DNA of 64,000 nt, taken from Cristatella mucedo (taxonomy: Eukaryota > Bryozoa > Phylactolaemata > Cristatellidae). Below the pieces are notes generated by a model that was not told the DNA's origin, did not search any database, and worked only from the letters and a program-made list of their open reading frames with translations. The DNA is taken from NCBI GenBank assembly GCA_009760855.2, contig WPIO01000024.1, positions 3,782,501 through 3,846,500 of the forward strand. The letters run 5' to 3'. This document shows positions 53,301-64,000 of this stretch, piece after piece; position 1 is the stretch's first letter; each line of letters starts with the position of its first letter. A program made the translations under genes and the position numbers.

Positions 53301-54912
53301 AGGATTAGTGGTAACATGCATTTTGGAGAGGGTCATAAAGGCAAAAGAAAAGTGAGCAAGAGATTTATGGACAAATGAATGGACAGACTACACAGTAGTG
53401 ATCTACTTGTGCTACTGAGGCACTGCTGTCTTTCACCGCTTCCATTCTTGCGGTTCGGCATTCTTAGTTGCCTGCCTCATAGATCCGCCACGCTGAGCAT
53501 AAGCAGTAACGCGCTTGTGGTAGTTGTGGCTGAGCTCTTAGTGTTGATATGGTAACTGATTTTAAGACGAAGAAAAGAAGGAGTTGAGGATTTGCAGAAA
53601 ACCCGAGGCATGCTCGGGGGTGCTGGTTAGATTAATAGCCAAGCCCATATGTGAATCACTCGTCGGGTGCCCAGTTCTTATTGTGCTGCATGCCTGGTGC
53701 TCTGAACGCGTTGTAGTTGTTAGTTCCGATAGTAATAATCCCATTTGTATAGTACCCATAAGATAATTAGATCTCTGTCTATGCACTTTACATATGCTTG
53801 AAAGAAATCATGTGTGTTGATTTGTGATCCCATGCAAAGTGTGAGCATCCATAAGTATTCATGGCATGCACCCTATCAGAAAATGTCGTGTGGAAAAGGT
53901 GGGCTTAAACTTCTTCTTAAATGTTTGTCAAGTCAGGGAATGTTGTGACATAAGTCAGCAGTGAGTTCCAAGCTTTGGTAGCATATGAACTGTATGCACG
54001 ATCTTCAAAGGATTTGAGCTTGGTTTAGAGCACTGGGTCGAGTGACCTTTTCACAAGGGTCGGATAAGACTATCAGAAAACGTGCATTTTCATCTTTTGC
54101 ACACAATTTTATGGTTGGGGGTCGCCAAAACATGAGGAACTGTATTAAATGGTCGAAGCATTAGGAAAGTTGAGAACTACTGGTTTAGAGGGTCACAAGA
54201 GCCAGTGGTACGACACGCAGCCTGATTTGTAAGTAGCTCGGATAGGTTGGTGGTAGAAAAAGGACAGGATCTAAAACTGACTGACAAAACCTTGAATTCG
54301 ATACGCTGCTTGATGTGGAACCAGCGAAGGTCGTTGGAAAAGAAGTGGTGTGTGAATAGTTAAAAATGAGAAAGAAAAGAATGCGGCAGTTGCGGCGTTC
54401 ACAGCAGATAAGCTTACTGCATTGTTTTTACTGTCTGTATGCGCCTGATTGTATAAGCCTGAGAGGTGAGGTTCAGAAGTCCAGCAAGATCAAGGGTCCA
54501 GGAATAGTTTGTCCAGGCATGATGTAATGAGGGTGAAAGCCAGGCTCTGCCTAGGCTGGCTGAACAAGCGTGCCTAGGCGATCTGCTAGATTTGCTGCCT
54601 GCCCTTGGTCTCTGCTTCTAACGTCAGTTAATCTCAGTTCTAATCTAATTATCTTTGTTGACTGTAGTCTTTCTAGTTCGAGGTTCAATTTGTTTTGTTG
54701 ATGGCCTTCCGTTGTTAGGATAAGACGTCATGTATGCATTTTCTGTTCTCAATTTTTTGCCATGAACTGGCTGCGTGAGATTTCCTGTCCTCAAATCTTT
54801 GCCATGGACTGGCTGTGAACACCAGGGACTATATGTGAGCAATTGAGAAAGGAAGAGTTGGAGTGAAGGGGAAAGCCTGAAAGGTAGGTGGAGAGAGAGA
54901 GAGAGGAGAGAG

Positions 54913-54974
<62 letters not shown>

Positions 54975-56091
54975 CTATGGCTAGCAGGTGTGGGTGAGGT
55001 TAAGTTGGAGGCAGACTGACAAAGACAGACTGAAAAGGGTTACACTGACAGACTGGTTGATAGATGGACACACTGGCTGGTACAGACTAACCGAAAGAGG
55101 GTTGTGCGATTGCAAGTATGCTCACATCGCTGATCGCCCATATACTCTCACAGTTCTTGTATGTGCTCGCTCGAGTCAGGGGGTGCTCGCAGGCATTGCT
55201 AAGCTCCTTCGTCGTTTCTTGCAGGACCTTCGCAGTTGCTGCCTGGGCTGCACAGGCAGTGTGGATCCTTCGCATTGCTCACCGTCATCTGCCGGTGGCT
55301 GCCGGCGCGAGCGTGCCGACTCGTGGACGTGCGTGGACGAGGCCGGCGAGCCTGTCGTGCGCAAGTGGCTGGCGCGCAGCACAGTGCGCCGAGGTGACGT
55401 CACCGACTCGGGCGGCATACCTTGGTACAGGCCCACCACGCTAGTCGATCTAGCTTCGCTGCTACAGCAGTATGCATCGGCAAAATACCGACTCGTGGCC
55501 GGCCATACCGGTGTGGGTGTGTACAAGAACGACGGCCCCTATGACCTCTACATCGACGTCAACTCTGTATCGTATCTGTCTCAATGGGGCGTGGTGAGCG
55601 GCACTACCTGTATGCCAGTTTGTCTACATTGGTAGTGTGTGTGTGTGCATGTTTGCATGCCGATACGACCGTGCATGCCAGCATGCTACTGCTGCTATTG
55701 CTGCCTTTGCATGGCAAAACACTGATGACATTTTAGCAGCCTTGTGTGCTAGTTCTACTTCTCATAACTTCGAGCACCTTTCCTCCTGGGATTGTGCTTC
55801 TTGCCTATGCCCGAGGTTATGTTAGCTAAGCTTTTCTCTTCGGGATTTTGTCCACGTGGTTGAAGTACTTGGCTGGGGGGGGATGAGCCGGAAGTGGTTC
55901 CTGCTAGCCAGGCCTTAACCAGTTGCACTTGCGGTTGCCTGTGGGTCTTGTCACTTGTGGGCTGCAGTTGGTTTTGTTGCTGACTGAGACCACGTGCATT
56001 CACCTCGTTTGCTTTCTATCTGTATATTGTTGTTAGCCAACCGTGTAGCCTAGCTATCGGTGTGTGCACGTGTGTGCTCGTGGGAGCTCGG

Positions 56092-56161
<70 letters not shown>

Positions 56162-57643
56162 ACATGCCCGTATAAACGTAAGTGCACGCTGGCGTGAGTG
56201 TTTGCGCGTGCGGCATCAACACGAGTTTGTGTCCGTGTTTGCTGCACGCACTCTCTCATGGTACGTCAGGGCACATGCTCGGCGGAGGTGCTGATGGCAG
56301 CTACTGTGTGCCAAATTTTTCTTAAAGCTAGAAGATCATCACATCTTCTTTAATTGCTCCAATTTGAAACTAGGGTTTCTCGCATGGAGCCGCCAGGCCA
56401 CTAGCAGCAGCAGCAGCAGCAGCAGCAGCGGCAGCGGCAGCGGCGGCGGCAGCAGCGGCGGCAGCAGAGATTGCTTTCATCTTTCCCCTCCATCTCCTGT
56501 GCTTCTTTGCCTGCAGTCGGGCATTTTTCTTCGAGCTGCTGCCGGCGTGGGCGTGGGCACCTGGCGCTCGTGCCGCAGTTGCTTCCTCTGTGACGCAGGC
56601 TACTGACGAGTCGAAGGTGTGGTTCGGCGCTCGAATCACGCTGACCAAGCTGATCGAGTGTCTGGAGCAGCTCGGCCACCCCGTGCTCAGTGCCCCGCTG
56701 GTGGCTCACCTGAAGCAGATAGCCAACTACCCCGTCAGAAACGTGAGAGCCTCTGCCGCAAATGGCCTCGCTGCACTGTGCGGCCGCCGTCGCAGCTGCA
56801 TCCGCGGCTGCAGCTTGTGCGCCGCTTTCTCTGGCTACCGTCCGGAGCCCTGCTTTCGTTCAGTTGGATGGATGCATTGTCTACAGGTGGCATCGTGGGC
56901 AGGCAATCTAATGATGAAGCACGACCACCCCGAGTTTCCTTCCGACGTCTTCTGCATCATGGAAGCCGTCGGGGCCACCGTGGACATTGGTAACACGTTT
57001 GGCTAGCTTGCTGCTTCCTCCCCTTTCCATGAAGCTGGTTTGGTCTAGCGGTTAAGGTGCTCGCCCCGACCAAGGTCTGACTGAGGTCGTGGGCTCAAGC
57101 CCCGAGGCATATGTGTAGCGCCTGAATAGTGATTAAGTTCTCTTGGGGTGCTATATAAATGAATTATATTATTATATTGTTATTATTATGAAGCTCGAGT
57201 TCTGCGTGCTCATAATCAGCGCTCATTACACGATTGGAAAGCATGAGGCTATGCTGGCCTTGTGGTGGCATCGTCAGCCCTGCTCGGAGAGCTCAGTTGG
57301 CTAAACATTACTTAAAGAGGGTGCCATTCGACTATGGCTCATTAAGTAAGCCGTTTGCAGCTGCATTGTTGCTTAAGGGAAAACAGCACTAGATGCATGC
57401 ATTTCCCAAAGAGCATTAATGCTTATCTAGGCACCGAAATATCGGACGTTGACGACCGAAGTTTAAGCTTGCTTCATCTTTTTGTGCACCTGTTTCAGTG
57501 GTCAGGCTTAATAAAATGAGGACCGTTTGACTTCTGAAGCATTCCTTTTCTGCAAGTGATAAGAGGAGGAGAGAGTTGGTGAGATGGAAGGGGAGAGTAA
57601 GGGAGTGAGAGATGAGAGACACACACGAAGAGACAGACGTGAG

Positions 57644-57700
<57 letters not shown>

Positions 57701-57771
57701 AAGAGATGGGCAGGAAGAGGCAGGTAGTTATAGCAAACGGAGAGAGAAAGAGAGAGAGAGGAGAGAGAGAA

Positions 57772-57857
<86 letters not shown>

Positions 57858-60800
57858 GTTTTATCGGTCTCTGAGCATTTCAATCCCAATCGTCATTTGT
57901 CTTGCAAGGTGAATCACTTTCGAATGCAGCTCGGCAATGCTAGCAGAAACAGGCACTCTTAGAGCATTAGCAAAATGCGTTAGTTGCCATAGATAGATGC
58001 AAGCGCGAATCTACTGAAATGGGGCATCGCCAAGCAAGCTGAGGTTGTTACCGTTGGTACTTCTGCTGCAGTTTGAGGATCTCAAGCAGAAGGCATGCCT
58101 TTGCTGGCAAATTGCTAACTGTCTGACGCTGACAACCGGCGATCGGTGCATCGTGGAGGCTTCACTGCCAGTCCTCAAACAGAGGCAGTAGTGCCATGAA
58201 TAGGCTTGAGATAGTACGAGTTTTGAGCTAAAGCTGCCGAAGAGTAATTTGAGCACCTGCATATGGCTCTGCCAACCCGATCTTGATAGGGCCGATATCC
58301 GGAGAGTTTGCCTAAAGATTTGTTCAAAGCTGGAAGATTGTGCCAGCATCTAGTACTCATGGTCAGGGATTAATGCTGGCTTATAGTTGAACCTTTTCCC
58401 AAACGGCTTGGCAAAATTTGAACAATTTGAAACTGCTCAACATTATTTTCAAATTGATTTGCCCTGTTATGTGCATCTGTTTATCTGAGCTCATTATTGG
58501 CAGGTCAAGCATCTGGTACCATGGCCGGTATCTCACTGACCGACTTTCTGAAGCTGGATATGAAAGGCAAATTTCTCCAAAATCTGAATATTCCTCTGAA
58601 ATTCCCAACCGGGACAGTGCTGTACACGTACAAAATTATGCCTCGTTCTCAGGTAATGTTTCTCATTAGTCATTGTTTGTTAGTACGTTCAAATGTTTAT
58701 TGGTTTTATGTGGAAGGCACTGCATTGTGGACATCCGCTAGTTGCCATCTTGTGAGTACCTTCATAGTATGCTGTGCCTAGCACCAATGAGGTTTCTGCT
58801 AATACTGCTGACTGCAATCTCATGAATCTGTGAGTGTAGAACCTGGTAGCAAAGTCGTTATCTTAAAAAGATTAGATCCTATCTTTGTGTGCTCGATTTG
58901 AACAAGTAAGCAAGGCCGCTTAATTACAGCCTTAGCAGTACCTGCTGCCGTCTCATTGTTAGGTCATTGGCTGCCACAACACACTTTTGTTGTGAGCAGT
59001 CACATGCAGTATTGTGACACATTTTTGAAAACAAGCCGTGGCCGTGCACTGATCTCTTAAACGGTGGTCACCACTACTTGCCGTCTTCCTTCATTTATCT
59101 GGCAGTGAGTACGTGACAAAGTGGTCAGATCTTATCTAATCTCAGGCTTCACTTTGGAGTTAAACTTGTAACAACTGAACGCAATTAATCCAAGTTCCAC
59201 GGAGCTGGCTTATTGTTGATTGTGGAGTAGCAGGTATAATTTGTATGCTCGAGTGCACGCATGTTCATTTTCCATGCACATATGTTCACTTACTTTCGCA
59301 AACGTGCACTCACACGTGTACTTCGAGTTGGGCTTAGGCATGTACGTGGCCATCAAAGCCGTAAAGTAGCTATTGCTCCTGCTTGCAATGGGCAATGAGG
59401 AGTTTCCTGACACAGAACTCAAGTCTACGACTCATGGCTCGTGAGGTGGCGCCATTGCTAGCATTAGTAGTGTCTGTGGCTCAATAATCAGAGCAGTCGT
59501 TTCGGAAAGCCATTTTCAGATTTGCATCATGCCGGAGGTGACACTTTTCATGCTGCCTTACCTTGGTCAGCTTTGTTAAAGGGGGTATGTGGTCTCGGCT
59601 GCCGGTGGATAGCGTGGCATAAGGCGATAGGGGGATTGCAATATATGGGAATCTGCCGCAAGAGGGAAGGAACATGGATCTAAAGCAGAAAGGGAGTGCC
59701 TCTTGAGCTCTACAGAGAGCCCACATCAGCTGGCTCTCCGGGTCGATCAGAAAGTGTCAAGCCGATCACAAACTGTGTCAGCAGCTCGGTTTTCTTGTTG
59801 TTTAGTTTAAGGAAATTTGCCATTATCCAGGATTGAATGTCGGCAAGGCAAGCATTCTGTTTGTTAGTCGCTGCAGCAGATTCTGACGGTTTAAATGGCA
59901 AATACAGCTGAGTATCGTCAGCATAAAATTGACAGCCTATTCCGCGAGCCCAAATAACTTTCCTCAGAGGCTCAGTATAAATGAAGAACGGAAGAGGACC
60001 GCGAACAGACCACCGAGAGACTCCACAGGTGACAGCTCTCGTGGATGAGACCTGACCACCAGACGACACGGATTGAACACGATCGGACAAGTACGATTTG
60101 AACCACACCCAGTGCATGCGCTACGGGCGAGGGAAATGCTGCAATATGACTCTCGAATGGGCCCGGCCCGGATAGTCAGTCAGTCAAAGGCTCAATGCAC
60201 ATGGCGAACGAGTTTTTGTACCGTCATTCTAGGGGGAGGGATGCTTCAGACGGTGTTGCTGATTAAAGGGCACAAGTGGCATTACACTGCTGCTTTTGCT
60301 GCTGTAGCCGCCGCTGCTGCATGAGGTCAGCAGAAGTTAAGTAAATGTCGTCTGATTCAACATATTCAATAGCCCTACAAAAAATGTCCCGGGATAACTT
60401 TGTTTCTTCTTAACGTGTTGCAGAATGCGCATGCCTATGTTAATGCGGCGTTCCTCTTCACTCTCGATTCAAGCTACAACGTCATGACTCCTCCAAGGCT
60501 CGTATTTGGTGGCATCAATCCTCAGCTCGTAAGTATCTCTGTGCATTTCGGTGCATTTAGCACCCCTGTAGCCGTTCTTCTGTTAGGTATTGACCTGCAG
60601 CCGTTTCAACCTCCGTCTTTAATCGACGATTGCAATCACTAGCTAGCTGTTAATTGTATGATGACTTCGTAGCTAAGCCGATGGGGTATTTGTGTGCATA
60701 GCAGCTGATTAGAAATATTTTTCGTTTCCCAACACTCGGCCAGATTGCCTGGCTGGCTTGCCTTAGATGAGCAACTATGGTTTGTCGTCATTCCATGTGA

Positions 60801-63194
60801 GTAACCAAAAGGTATGTTTCAGATTGCCTTAAAAACTTGAAAGGATGATTTCCCACCAACTGTGGTGTGATGGCGATTGTTAGAGCCCTGCAGAACGAGG
60901 CTAAAAATTGATTTCCTTTCTCATATAATAATAATAATAATTATAATAATAATAACAATAATACATTTGTTATAGCGCCCCTGGGGAACTCAATCTCTTA
61001 GGTACTTTACATTTGCTGCAAAGGAAGCACGAATGTCGAATGGCTGGTAGTAGCATGCTCAATGACAACAAGTTTATCAAACATAACGCGGTTAGATGTG
61101 ACGTGGCATAGAGTTGTTTGACGGAATTGCTCGTCCGTTGGACTCGCAGGATTCGAGACAAATTGTAAAAAAGCCATGGCTGCCTTAAATCTGGCAAAGT
61201 CTAGGTCTGTTCCGTTTACCAAATAATAAGCGTTAACTGCTATTTCTTTTTTGTTTGCACAGGTCCATGCCTTGGGCACAGAGTACAGTCTGACTGGGAA
61301 GAGCCTTATGAACGAAGTCACCTTGACTCGTAAGCAGCAGCTCAGCTAATTGGACTGTCATCGTGCCTTGTTTGCCTGCTCCTTTCCTTCGCCTGCTCCT
61401 TTCCTTTGCCTGCTCCTTTCCTTTGCCTGCTTCTTTCCTTTGCCTGCTCCTTTTCTTTGCCTGGTCACTGCTGTTTTTGGTCCCTGCTCGAAACTTGAGA
61501 ATGTGCTGCGAATGTGACAGAGTGGGCAATTTTGCCATTTGGTCGGCTGTGCATTTGGTGGACCCATGCCGGCAGGCGCCTGGCCTGCTCACAGCTTGAC
61601 GGTCGTCTTCCAGTTCGTTCAGTGTCAGTGCAGCTCTAGCAGTAGCATCTGTTCTTCAAGCACCACAGTCGTGTGAGCAAGCGGTTGCAACCAGTATACG
61701 TAACTGGTCTAAACGCTCCGGGCTGCCCTGCCCCCGGCGGTGGCAGCGTTGTCTTCACTCTCGCTTGTGCATCGCGCGAAGCAGTGCAGCCTCGATGCAG
61801 TCACTTTCCAAGTTGCTTTCGTAGTCCTTCACTCACGTCTGCAAGGCTCGTGCTGCCGAGTGCTCTGAGGCGGCTCGCTTCCACTCGAGTGCCGCAGCAG
61901 CAGCAGCGGCAGCAGCAGCAGCGCTGCTGCTTTGCATTCAGCCGTGATGGGTCACTAGGTAAGGTGGTTGCTTTTCAAGGCCTCGGCCCCCCACGAGGTC
62001 ATGGTTTCGAATCCTGCGGTGGGTGATTCTTTATCGCCATTACAAGCGGTGGTGATAGCCGTGAAGGCTCTTCTGTTGCTGTACAAAAGAGGCTGTTGAA
62101 TCAGCTAGTATTTGTTTATTTATTTTATTGCTTGAACTGGACCTGCAGCTTTGTCGAGGCGTCGCTTCTTAGCGCTCGTCAGCGCTGCAGCCGTGGCCAG
62201 GCTGGGAGCCCTCCCTACTCGGCTATCAGCAAGCTGTGGGCGACCACCATATTTTTTGAGTGGTAGCTTTCGGACTCCACTGGAGAGGTGTCTGACGAAA
62301 TGCAAAGGCTCTGGCCAATGGCGACTGATGGTTCTGATAGCGTTAGATGCGATTGTACAGTCTAGGCTCTGGTGGAGATGTGCCGGTAGATAGCATACTG
62401 GTCTTGGGAAAAGGACTTTAGCTCCTGTGTCTTAGACGTATATAAAGCGCCGAAAAAAGAATAGGTTCTTCAAGGGCGCTATATCAAATGTATTATTATT
62501 ACCATTATTATTATTTGATAGGACCGGCAGTTGGAACCTGGCTGGGGCGAGGTTGCTTAAGTTCTCCTGATCTAGTGTTTCGACTTCTTAATGAATGGCC
62601 CAGCAACTGCCTTTTCGAATTATGCAGGGACAAGCACCTCATGCTTTGGGCACATATATTATGCTAGTTACACAGAGCATCAGAAAACCCTTGCATCTCA
62701 GAAGGATAGCAAACAAGAATTAGCTAACGAGAGATGACTGCCCTAGCAGTGCCCTCGGCCAGCTCGCGGCAAAGTGGCCCCCCACAATTTACAAAAGTTA
62801 AACTGCTCGTCGTGTTATTGCACTTGACAACTGCTTCCCCCACCGGCATTCGGCATTCCCTGCTCTCACTCGTCACGTGGACTGCACATACTCGGGCGGC
62901 CATTTCTGCCAGATTCCCGGCTGGCCGCGGTCCACTGCTTGCCTGGCTGCTGGGCGGCAAGCGCAAGCTTTGACTCACCGCGTCTGCATCTGCTGCAACG
63001 ACCGACACGTGGCAGCCTTGCCCGACGAAGTGAGCCGACCTCGGGTTCGACCGGCCTGCTGCAGCTGCTCGCACGACGATTTTCTATCTGTAGTTGCGAT
63101 GGCAGTGCTCGGCAAAGAGCTCGTGCCCAATGCTGACCCTGTCCTGTCGTCGCCTGCCTACAGGAAAAGTCTCGCCATGTCGCTGCTGTACAAG
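50364..63194 (+). CDS. Xanthine dehydrogenase/aldehyde oxidase family enzyme, N-terminal part
   Basis: This encodes a cytosolic molybdo-flavoenzyme that oxidises purines or aldehydes, passing electrons from a molybdenum cofactor through two 2Fe-2S clusters to FAD (family knowledge). The exons are 50364-50412, 51234-51406, 51947-52107, 52284-52360, 52474-52541, 55225-55593, 56599-56742, 56887-56989, 58504-58652, 60424-60528, 61263-61329 and 63094-63194. All have GT-AG borders and agreeing phases, giving about 522 codons. Cluster I is MCREGGCGCCVV (Cys45, 50, 53) plus Cys75. Cluster II is QCGFCSPGM (Cys115, 118) and ICRCTG (Cys150, 152). The FAD domain has RLVAGHTGVGVYK and VRNVASWAGNLM. KIMPRSQNAHAYVNAAF and SSPAYRKSLAMSLLYK mark the end of the flavoprotein region. 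Family members have about 1,300 residues, so the molybdenum domain lies past the window. The frame is intact. I cannot decide between xanthine dehydrogenase and aldehyde oxidase. An acceptor ends 10 nt before the ATG. Confidence 0.93.
50700..50932 (+). mobile_element. Two LINE/SINE 3' tails in oxidase intron 1
   Basis: Tail one (about 50708-50792) reads GCCAAGTGTTTAGAAAAGGA then (TTA)n. Tail two (about 50826-50932) reads CATATGTGAAGTGCCTAGAA, AAGTTCTCAGTGGGCGCTAT then (ATT)n. They are same-family remnants in direct orientation. Confidence 0.55.
53192..53290 (-). mobile_element. LINE family A tail in oxidase intron
   Basis: (AAT)n, ATGTAGCACCCTCTGAGAAC, TTGATCTCTGTCTAGGCAGT. Confidence 0.65.
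53735..54470 (-). mobile_element. LINE family A, degraded, interrupted by a hAT element
   Basis: It starts with a worn hairpin tail (ATAGTACCCATAAGATAATT), passes UTR and ORF-end motifs (TGTTGTGACATAAGTCAGCA, GAGTTCCAAGCTTTGGTAGC), is interrupted at 54031-54182, and resumes with CACAAGAGCCAGTGGTACGA, AAAACCTTGAATTCGATACG. It is one of the oldest family A copies, since it carries a later insertion that is itself worn. Confidence 0.7.
54031..54182. mobile_element. Non-autonomous hAT element (SPIN-like), copy 2
   Basis: A 152-bp element is flanked by a perfect 8-bp duplication GTTTAGAG (54023-54030 and 54183-54190) that fits the nnnTAnnn target of Buster-type hATs. Its interior matches copy 1 at 22108 (AAGACTATCAGAAAAC, TTTTATGGTTGGGGGTCGCC, ACATGAGGAACTGTATTAAA). 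The right terminus reads inward CAGTAGTTCTCAACTTTCC. About 17 bp of the left terminal repeat have been lost. Confidence 0.82.
54891..54969. repeat. (GA)n microsatellite
   Basis: GA repeats with GGAG interruptions, in an oxidase intron. Confidence 0.93.
56096..56160. repeat. (GT)n microsatellite
   Basis: About 32 GT units in an oxidase intron. Confidence 0.95.
56402..56466. repeat. (CAG/CGG)n trinucleotide tract
   Basis: CAG repeats grade into CGG/CAG mixtures. They lie in the intron before the exon at 56599, so the Ser/Gly and Ala runs they would encode are not part of the oxidase. Confidence 0.9.
57029..57190 (+). mobile_element. SINE type 2, full-length
   Basis: Box A region AAGCTGGTTTGGTCTAGCGG TTAAGG, box B GTCGTGGGCTCAAGCCCCGA, then CATATGTGTAGCGCCTGAAT, AGTGATTAAGTTCTCTTGGG, GTGCTATATAAATGAATTAT and (TTAT)n. 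The tail hairpin has the same sequence plan as the 3' end of LINE family A, which may be its mobilising partner. Confidence 0.88.
57641..57855. repeat. (GA)n microsatellite cluster
   Basis: Two GA arrays (about 57641-57695 and 57737-57853) with a short unique spacer, in an oxidase intron. Confidence 0.95.
59720..60130 (-). mobile_element. LINE fragment with intact YADD box
   Basis: The minus strand encodes WFKSYLSDRVQSV, then GCQFYADDTQLYLPFKPSES and IQSWIMANFLKLNNKKTELL. This is the palm of a CR1/L2-type reverse transcriptase. It differs from family A (CQFYADD against FHFYADD) and could be the part missing from family B. It sits antisense in an oxidase intron. Confidence 0.82.
60927..61085 (-). 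mobile_element. LINE family A tail in oxidase intron
   Basis: (AAT)n, GTTATAGCGCCCCTGGGGAA, CTCAATCTCTTAGGTACTTT, ACATTTGCTGCAAAGGAAGC. Confidence 0.78.
61374..61463. repeat. 17-bp minisatellite
   Basis: Five near-identical units of GCCTGCTCCTTTCCTTT and a degenerate sixth, in an oxidase intron about 45 bp after a donor site. Confidence 0.9.
61941..62108 (+). mobile_element. SINE type 1 in oxidase intron
   Basis: GCCGTGATGGGTCACTAGGT, AAGGTGGTTGC, GAGGTCATGGTTTCGAATCC (box B), GGGTGATTCTTTATCGCC, GCTCTTCTGTTGCTGTACAA and AGAGGCTGTTGAATCAGCTA, then a TTTATTTATTTTATT end. Confidence 0.87.
62440..62520 (+). mobile_element. Isolated LINE/SINE 3' tail
   Basis: AAAGCGCCGAAAAAAGAATA, GGTTCTTCAAGGGCGCTATA and (TTA)n. 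Confidence 0.6.
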
Positions 63195-63269
63195 GTGCGT
63201 AGCCGACCGGCGCAGGTGCCGTGGCCGTCGCTTGGCGAGGCGAGGCCTGCACTAGCCAAGCCTGAGTGG

Positions 63270-64000
63270 CTGCAGGCAAACTCCCTTGCTGCATGTATTG
63301 ATGACATCCGCACATAGAAGGCAGCATATTTTCTTAAACTGAACGAGGATAAAACTAACTTACTAGTTATTTATGGGCAAACCACGCGTGATTCAGAAAT
63401 TGGAAAGGCTAACGCTCAAAATCGGCTCTGCCAGCATATCTCCGGTTGAATCTGTACGAAATGTAGCTGTCATGTTCCAAAGTGAGCTTTCGTTGGACGA
63501 CCACATCAGCTCCACAGGCAAGTCTGCCTACTTTCAGCTACATAACATTGCTAAAATTCGGGCTTGTTTAGACAGGGATACCACATCTAAGTTGGTTCAT
63601 GCATTTGGGACATCCCGTCTTGACTTCTGTAATTCACTGCTTGCTGGTCTACCGGCATGTGCAATCAGGCGCTTACAGCTGGTGCAAAACTCTGCAGCCA
63701 GGCTTGTCTGTCGTGAGCGTCGCAGTTGCCACATCCCACCACTTCTCACTACCTGCACTGGCTCCTAGGCAAGCAACGCAGTGACTTCAAGGTTTTGTCA
63801 CTCACTTTCAGGCCTCTTCATTCTTTGGCTCCAGCCTACCTATAATATCTACTTCCCCCACCAGGCCAAGCATCTCGCCACCCACTTTTCGGAATCTAAC
63901 TGTTTATCTATACCTTGTACAAACCTAAAATCTTTTTGAGACCGTGCCTTTAGTTCGTATGCTCACAGAGCATGGAACTCACTCCCGACCTGCGTCAGGA
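63270..64000 (+). mobile_element. LINE family A, 5'-truncated copy running off the window
   Basis: It starts at NSLAACIDDIRT (where the next codon is a stop), continues with FLKLNEDKTNLLV, LTLKIGSASISPVESVRN, LSLDDHISSTGKSAYFQLHN and LVCRERRSCHIPPLL, and reaches the ORF end region at the right edge. It follows the last visible oxidase exon by about 75 bp, so it probably lies in the next intron. Confidence 0.85.

Noticed and set aside
56370-56648. Poly-Ala/poly-Ser frame around the CAG tract
   Set aside because: It lies in an oxidase intron and arises from the trinucleotide repeat. The real exon begins at 56599 in another frame.
61374-61463. CRISPR-like direct repeats
   Set aside because: The 17-bp units are head to tail without spacers, so this is a minisatellite in a eukaryotic intron.
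62877-63317. 146-codon frame fusing an oxidase exon to LINE sequence
   Set aside because: The oxidase part is bounded by an acceptor at 63093 and a donor at 63195. The continuation into NSLAACIDDIRT is LINE sequence read by chance in the same frame.

Overview
The window is nuclear DNA of an invertebrate animal. The evidence is spliced genes with GT-AG introns, AATAAA poly(A) signals, tRNA-derived SINEs, CR1/L2-type LINEs, a hAT MITE family, a solo LTR, and very long GA, GT and CT microsatellites. Coding exons are GC- and CpG-rich, while the flanking DNA is repeat-laden. I cannot fix the phylum. A lophotrochozoan, possibly a free-living flatworm, would fit, but this is a guess. Nothing bacterial, plasmid-like or CRISPR-like is present.

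Layout. (1) 1-12.7 kb: no convincing gene, only worn LINE and SINE pieces and simple repeats. (2) 12.77-20.44 kb (+): a SOCS4/SOCS5/Socs36E-type suppressor of cytokine signalling gene with two coding exons. Its 4.8-kb intron holds SINEs, a 335-bp GT tract, a decayed duplicate of the end of exon 1 and a frame-breaking candidate exon. (3) 20.5-28.2 kb: LINE, hAT, SINE and GA-rich DNA. (4) 28.8-34.8 kb: two intronless, divergently oriented genes that appear to encode related pseudokinases, one on each strand, separated by LINE fragments arranged tail to tail. (5) 35-50 kb: a transposon graveyard with the longest LINE copy, an unclassified 0.6-kb dispersed repeat, and a 1.5-kb solo LTR with a target-site duplication. 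(6) 50.36-63.19 kb (+): the first twelve coding exons (about 522 codons) of a molybdo-flavoenzyme of the xanthine dehydrogenase/aldehyde oxidase family, covering both 2Fe-2S domains and the FAD domain. The molybdopterin half lies beyond the right edge. A LINE fragment fills the last 0.7 kb.

The genes do not form an operon or a pathway. SOCS is a signalling adaptor for a Cullin-5 ubiquitin ligase, and the oxidase is a redox enzyme. The pseudokinase pair has no function I can assign, and it is the most novel protein-coding content here. In both spliced genes the first coding exon has a 3' splice acceptor only 7-10 nt before the ATG, which suggests either 5'-UTR introns or spliced-leader trans-splicing. 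All splice junctions and repeat boundaries were read by eye.
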